From the NCBI GenBank assembly GCA_003021235.1, contig PXQR01000061.1:1-55357 (forward strand): a DNA stretch of 55,357 bases. Direction: 5' to 3'. This DNA is from Halobacteriales archaeon QH_6_64_20. Its GTDB lineage: Archaea > Halobacteriota > Halobacteria > Halobacteriales > Halococcaceae. The first letter of the stretch is position 1, and the number at the start of each line of letters is the position of its first letter. Position numbers and translations under genes: made by a program. This document shows, piece by piece, positions 51,556 to 55,357 of the stretch. The notes under the pieces were generated by a model. That model was not told the DNA's origin. It saw only the letters and a list, made by a program, of their open reading frames with translations, and made no database searches.

Positions 51556-52497
51556 ATGAGTCGACCGACGCGAACCACGGAGGAAAGCATCGCTCGGGTA
51601 CTGCCCGAACTCGACTACTCGAAGATCGCCCTCTCGCTCGTCGTAATGCTCTTTTTCGCCTTCTTCGTCTCCCCGATCTGGACGGGATTAGTTACCGCCT
51701 TCAAGACTACCGGGGCCGTGACCGCGACGACGCCGTTCGTCCCGGTCCTGCCGGGCACCGAAGGGTTCACGCTCGCGAAGTGGACGCGGGCGATCGGCTA
51801 CCTCTCGACGGGCTTCGTCAACAGCCTCGCCATGACGATCCCCGCGACGATCGTAAGCGTCTTTCTCGGGAGTACGGCCGCCTACGGCCTCACGCTCGTC
51901 GACTGGAACGAACGGCTACAGTTCGGGATACTGATCCTGTTCATCGCCGGCATCTTCATCCCCTACCAAGCAGTATTGGTCCCGCTGTCGGACTTCTGGA
52001 TCAACCTCGTCCCGCTGGTGGATATCCTCGCGCCGGTATGGCAACTGCCATTCCTGGAACCCGATCACGCACGCTTGCTTTCGTTGACGATCACCCATGT
52101 CGTCTACGGTATCCCGCTGTGTATGTTGCTGTTCCGGTCGTATTACCTGACGCTGTCGGACGAACTGGTCGAAGCGGCCAAGATCGACGGCGCGACGATC
52201 TCCCGCATCTACCGGCGGATCATCCTCCCGCTATCGAAGCCGATGATCGGCGTCGTCTTCATCTACCAGTTCACGGCCATCTGGAACGAATTCCTCTTTT
52301 CGCTCACTCTCATCGGAAGTTCTTCGAGTCCCGCGGCGACGGTCACGCTCGTCCTCTCGGGGATGGGTGTCGACCTCTCGGGTATCGACTTCGGCTTCCG
52401 GATGGCCGGGGCCTTCGTCGCCGCGATGCCGACGCTGATCATCTACGTACTGTTCGCCGAGCAGTTCGCCCGGGGACTCGCCGAGGGCAACACGTGA
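51556..52497 (+). CDS. Sugar ABC transporter permease (MalG-like)
   Basis: A 313-residue membrane protein with about six helices. EAA loop VEAAKIDGATISRIYRRIIL is near residue 207. It starts one nucleotide after the stop of the previous permease and is the last gene of the operon. A large extracellular loop lies around residues 125-165. Confidence 0.9.
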   Translation: MSRPTRTTEESIARVLPELDYSKIALSLVVMLFFAFFVSPIWTGLVTAFKTTGAVTATTPFVPVLPGTEGFTLAKWTRAIGYLSTGFVNSLAMTIPATIVSVFLGSTAAYGLTLVDWNERLQFGILILFIAGIFIPYQAVLVPLSDFWINLVPLVDILAPVWQLPFLEPDHARLLSLTITHVVYGIPLCMLLFRSYYLTLSDELVEAAKIDGATISRIYRRIILPLSKPMIGVVFIYQFTAIWNEFLFSLTLIGSSSSPAATVTLVLSGMGVDLSGIDFGFRMAGAFVAAMPTLIIYVLFAEQFARGLAEGNT

Positions 52498-52730
52498 TTC
52501 AGTCCTCGTTGCCGAGCTAACCCCGACCTCACTCCTCTCGATTCGTTCGGCTCCGTACCCGTTCCGGTCGCGTCTTCGCTCGTTACGTTCCCGCTCGATC
52601 GCATTCTCGCTCTCCGTCCGTTCGTTTCGGTCGGTTCGCGAAACGGTTACCCCTGGACGGACTGTACGTTCGACGTGATGGAGCCGACGGCGAAAAGGGT
52701 CGATCCTGACACTCATGGCGGTGGCGAGCG

Positions 52731-53147
52731 GTGTCGGTAAACCGTGGCTCCGCGGTCTCCTGGGCCATCGCGCTCGGGCTGTTCGCGGGCTCGGTCGCCG
52801 GCTCGGTCGTCCCGGCCGAGACGGGAGCGGCCGAACTCCGGCATATCGTCGGTTTCGTGCTCGTCTTCTCGCCCGTGATCTATCTGCTGATCGTCCGCCG
52901 GTGGGCGCTCTGGCAACGCAAGTCACCATCCGTCCGCTTCGTCGTCTTCGTCCTCTCGACGCTGGTCGGGATCGGCGTCCTCACGACGACCGTGAGTCTC
53001 GTCGTCGGCCCTGCCGAAAACGCCGCGCGGGTCGTCGAGCCGCTCGCGGCTATCGTCGGCTTCGCGGTCGCCGCCTGGGTGACCTTCGACGGCGGAGCCG
53101 AGCGGATCTGGTCGGAGCTCCTCTCCCGGACGGACATCGAGTGGTGA
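52731..53147 (+). CDS. Predicted membrane protein, about four TM segments
   Basis: A 138-residue hydrophobic protein with segments near 8-26, 36-56, 67-90 and 98-118. It ends in a short acidic tail. I do not recognise the family. Start GTG 52731 is the first good one. It is convergent with the LarA-like gene and separated from it by an 8-bp repeat array. Not clearly linked to the transporter (233 nt gap). Confidence 0.6.
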   Translation: MSVNRGSAVSWAIALGLFAGSVAGSVVPAETGAAELRHIVGFVLVFSPVIYLLIVRRWALWQRKSPSVRFVVFVLSTLVGIGVLTTTVSLVVGPAENAARVVEPLAAIVGFAVAAWVTFDGGAERIWSELLSRTDIEW

Positions 53148-53184
53148 GCAGGGAAGCGGACGATCGAACAACCGGACTATCGAA

Positions 53185-53216
53185 CGACCAGACGACTGGG
53201 CGACCGGGTGACTGGG
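53185..53216. repeat. Quadruplet 8-bp tandem repeat between convergent genes
   Basis: Units CGACCAGA, CGACTGGG, CGACCGGG and TGACTGGG lie between the stop at 53147 and the stop of the LarA-like gene at 53231. The units share a GAC core and imperfect ends. Confidence 0.65.
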
Positions 53217-53230
53217 ACCAAACGATCGGA

Positions 53231-54547
53231 TTATCGCAGTTCGGTGTACGATCGCTCGGGGAGATCGCCTCCGTCGAGCGCGAGCGGTTCGAACTCGCCG
53301 ATCGTAATATCGGAGTGATCGGCCAGTTCCCTTCCTACTGGCTCGCTCACGACGAACTCGCCGAGGTCGAGCGTGTTCGGTACCCTGACGAACCGCATCG
53401 CTTCCGCGCTTCGCACGCCGGTCGTCGAGTACGCGAGCGAGAGCGCGGTCACGTCGGTCGGGACGACGACCGGCAGGCGCGCGCGGGCCGGTTCGCCACC
53501 GGTGATCGCGTTCAGGTAGGTGTCGGCGAGGTCGAGGGCGTCTACGGCCTCCCGATGAGCGAAGTCCGCGAGCCCGATGCCGATTCCGTTGCCGTGTGAG
53601 CCCTCGGTGAGCGAGCGGATGTGGATTCGCGTGAAATCCGGACTGTCGGGTTCGGGCTGACCGTACATGAGCAAGCGGCCGAGGACGTTCGTGTCCATAC
53701 CAGTGCCCGAAACGTCCTTTCCCTGTTCGTCGACCACTAACAGGTCGAGGTCGTCGACCGGTAAGGTAGGCAGGAGTTCCTTCGATCGCTCCAAGAGAGC
53801 GGGTTCCCGCTCGACGATCTCGCCGACCGGAACGCCCTCGATCGAGGCGGCGCGGTCCTCGGCGTTCTCGATGATCGCGACGCCGCCGAGAACCGGAGTA
53901 CTCGAAAAGAGGGTCGAAGCGCGTTCGGGGAAGACCTCTTCGTGGCCCTTCGCGATCGCGGCGTTGTGAGCGACCTCCGCGCCGCGCTGTTTGCCGATGC
54001 CGATAACGGCCATCTTGCACAGTCCGCTCTCGATCCGGCCGGAAAAATCGGTGTGGGCTTTCACTCGATTGACGATTACGATGGCGTCGGCCTCTATCGC
54101 GTCGACCGACGCGTAGACCGGTCGGCCCTCCGCGTCCTCGCCTACCTCTTCGACGTCCATCGACGACCGTATCTCACAGCCGATCGATTCCTCGGTGATT
54201 CCGAGCGAGGCGAGCGTCTCGACTTGACCGTCAGCCGTTCCCCCACCGTGACTGCCCATCGCGGGGAACAGGAAGGGCGCGAATCCGCGGTCTTCGAGTT
54301 CGGCGACGGCCGCCCGGAGCACGGCGGGCTTGTCGTGGATACCGCGACTGCCTGCCGTGATGGCGATCCGTGCATCAGGATCGAGATCGTCGAAGTCGAT
54401 CGCGTCGAGCGCTTCGGCGGTGGCGGCGTCGATGTCCTCGACCTGGGGGTGATCGCGCTCGTGGCGAGCGGGCGCGACCCGCGGGAAGTCCTCCATCGAG
54501 ACGTCGTTGACGGCTTCGAGCGCGTCGCGGTCGGGTACGGTGAGCAT
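53231..54547 (-). CDS. LarA-like (lactate racemase N-domain/DUF2088) protein
   Basis: A 438-residue protein. The LarA-like domain begins ITAGSRGIHDKPAVLRAAV (about 62-80), then PAMGSHGGGTADGQVETL, and the second His-containing region VKAHTDFSGRIESGLCKM near 165. LarA proteins racemise or epimerise 2-hydroxy acids with a nickel pincer cofactor; a role here on a sugar-derived hydroxy acid is inferred from the adjacent DUF1537 kinase. The C-terminal half differs from true LarA. Start 54547 is divergent from the kinase over 155 nt. Not proven to hold the cofactor. Confidence 0.78.
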   Translation of the reverse strand: MLTVPDRDALEAVNDVSMEDFPRVAPARHERDHPQVEDIDAATAEALDAIDFDDLDPDARIAITAGSRGIHDKPAVLRAAVAELEDRGFAPFLFPAMGSHGGGTADGQVETLASLGITEESIGCEIRSSMDVEEVGEDAEGRPVYASVDAIEADAIVIVNRVKAHTDFSGRIESGLCKMAVIGIGKQRGAEVAHNAAIAKGHEEVFPERASTLFSSTPVLGGVAIIENAEDRAASIEGVPVGEIVEREPALLERSKELLPTLPVDDLDLLVVDEQGKDVSGTGMDTNVLGRLLMYGQPEPDSPDFTRIHIRSLTEGSHGNGIGIGLADFAHREAVDALDLADTYLNAITGGEPARARLPVVVPTDVTALSLAYSTTGVRSAEAMRFVRVPNTLDLGEFVVSEPVGRELADHSDITIGEFEPLALDGGDLPERSYTELR

Positions 54548-54702
54548 GGCGTTTCCCGTTTCGTGGCGAAGGAGTATCTACTTATGGGCGGTAGGACGAC
54601 TGGTATGACTGTACCGATGGAACGGTCGGAACGGACGGCCATTGGAACGAACGGCCGACCGCGATACTGGACGCTCTCGAAGCGAGCGACTTCGAGAACA
54701 CC

Positions 54703-55357
54703 ATGACCTACCGAGCGCTCGTGGTCGCCGACGACCTGACCGGGGCGATGGATTCGGGCCACGAGTTCGCCGCCCGCGGGTTCGATACCGTCGTCACGCT
54801 CGTCGAGGAGCAAGTCGATAGCGACGTGCTCGTCGTCGACACCGACTCGCGGTCGGCGTCGGCGTCGGCGGCCGAACGGGCAGTCGAGGAAGCCATCGAC
54901 ATCTATCCCGCCGCACTCGTCTACAAGAAGGTCGACTCGACGCTCCGGGGGAATCCGATAGCCGAGACCGACACGGCCATCGCGGCCGCGGAGGCGGACC
55001 TCGCTCTCGTCGCCCCGGCGTTCCCGGCGACCGGCCGCACCACGGTCGACGGTGCGCACCTGGTAGACGGCGTCCCGGTCACCGAAGCGCTCGACGACGC
55101 CGGGACGCCGCCGACGTCCCATCTGCCGACACTGCTCGCGGATTCGGCGTACCCGGTCGCGACGTGCCCGATAGCGTGTGTCGAGCGGGGCTCCGAGGCG
55201 ATCCGTGCGTCGTTTCCGGACGTAGGCGAGCCAGCGATCGTCGTCCCTGACGCCAGCAGCGAGGAACATCTCGACGCGATCGCGCGGGCGGTGGCCGAGA
55301 ACGACCGTCGCGTGCTCTTCGTCGGCAGTGCCGGTCTCGCGCGACACGTCCGACTCC
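54703..55357 (+). CDS. Four-carbon acid sugar kinase family (DUF1537), cut by window end
   Basis: At least 218 residues, open to the window end. The N-terminal nucleophile/metal pattern VVADDLTGAMDSG (7-19), YKKVDSTLRGNP (near 74-85) and VAPAFPATGRTTVDG (near 103-117) are typical of DUF1537 kinases, which phosphorylate four-carbon sugar acids such as threonate or erythronate. The C-terminal ATP domain (SAGL pattern begins near 207) is only just reached. It is divergent from the LarA-like gene and follows a sugar transporter, suggesting use of a sugar acid. Start ATG 54703 by family N-terminus. Confidence 0.82.
   Translation, partial: MTYRALVVADDLTGAMDSGHEFAARGFDTVVTLVEEQVDSDVLVVDTDSRSASASAAERAVEEAIDIYPAALVYKKVDSTLRGNPIAETDTAIAAAEADLALVAPAFPATGRTTVDGAHLVDGVPVTEALDDAGTPPTSHLPTLLADSAYPVATCPIACVERGSEAIRASFPDVGEPAIVVPDASSEEHLDAIARAVAENDRRVLFVGSAGLARHVRL

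Noticed and set aside
1-55357. CRISPR arrays, insertion sequences, rRNA genes or replication origin
   Set aside because: No regularly spaced repeats, transposase motifs, rRNA-like sequence, or orc/cdc6 gene with origin repeats was seen.

Overview
The window reads as a piece of a haloarchaeal chromosome (Halobacteria). It is GC-rich with acidic proteins. Many promoters are leaderless, with a TATA-like box 25-30 nt before the start codon. Three sugar-binding proteins are Tat-exported lipoproteins, the elongator tRNA-Met gene has a bulge-helix-bulge intron, and there is a GfcR-type regulator. The genus cannot be fixed from sequence alone.

Layout. 1-1,260: tRNA-Val, an AT-richer stretch with one orphan gene, and intron-bearing tRNA-Met. 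1,265-9,000: PH-domain membrane protein, a D-xylose-dehydrogenase-like (Gfo6-type) oxidoreductase, a TrmB-family regulator and a four-gene sugar ABC transporter (binding protein, two permeases, ATPase). 9,069-13,564: small membrane protein, CNNM/CBS protein, phosphodiesterase and aldo/keto reductase. 14,199-21,427: a pentose-phosphate block of an Azf-like extended SDR, two GH15 glucosidases, 6-phosphogluconate dehydrogenase and ribose-5-phosphate isomerase with an in-frame upstream extension. 21,497-25,659: a 2-keto-3-deoxy-pentonate dehydratase-like protein and a ribose-type ABC transporter whose ATPase is divergent and has a single ABC domain. 25,672-29,747: frameshifted MNT nucleotidyltransferase, SDR, UlaG-like hydrolase, small zinc-ribbon candidate and NDH-2-like dehydrogenase. 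29,797-33,266: KDG kinase and KD(P)G aldolase as a divergent pair, with gfcR close by. 33,425-38,613: HAD hydrolase, DUF123 protein, SOUL protein, a class II fumarase gene broken by an apparent deletion of about 62 nt, and a PIN-domain toxin-like pair. 38,707-42,313: AGE-family sugar isomerase, a second Gfo6-type dehydrogenase and a membrane protein. 42,482-55,357: a heavily decayed class III CoA-transferase, LeuA-family enzyme, frameshifted MBL hydrolase, HpaI-type aldolase, extended SDR, a second four-gene sugar ABC transporter, a LarA-like protein and a DUF1537 four-carbon acid sugar kinase cut by the window end.

Taken together this is a sugar and sugar-acid catabolic region: import (three ABC systems), oxidation (Gfo6 and SDR dehydrogenases), semiphosphorylative Entner-Doudoroff steps (kdgK, kdgA, gfcR), the oxidative pentose-phosphate branch (Azf-like SDR, gnd, rpiA) and retro-aldol or kinase steps for sugar acids. 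No sugar-acid dehydratase or semialdehyde dehydrogenase was seen, so the pentose pathway is incomplete here.

The points most worth following are the Azf-gnd-rpiA cluster, the domain preceding RpiA, the LarA-like/DUF1537 module, triplet short tandem repeats in several spacers (including both binding-protein/permease gaps), a perfect inverted repeat over the second Gfo6 promoter, and four genes with frame-disrupting lesions. Those lesions may be real decay or base-calling errors. No CRISPR array, replication origin or intact insertion sequence was seen.
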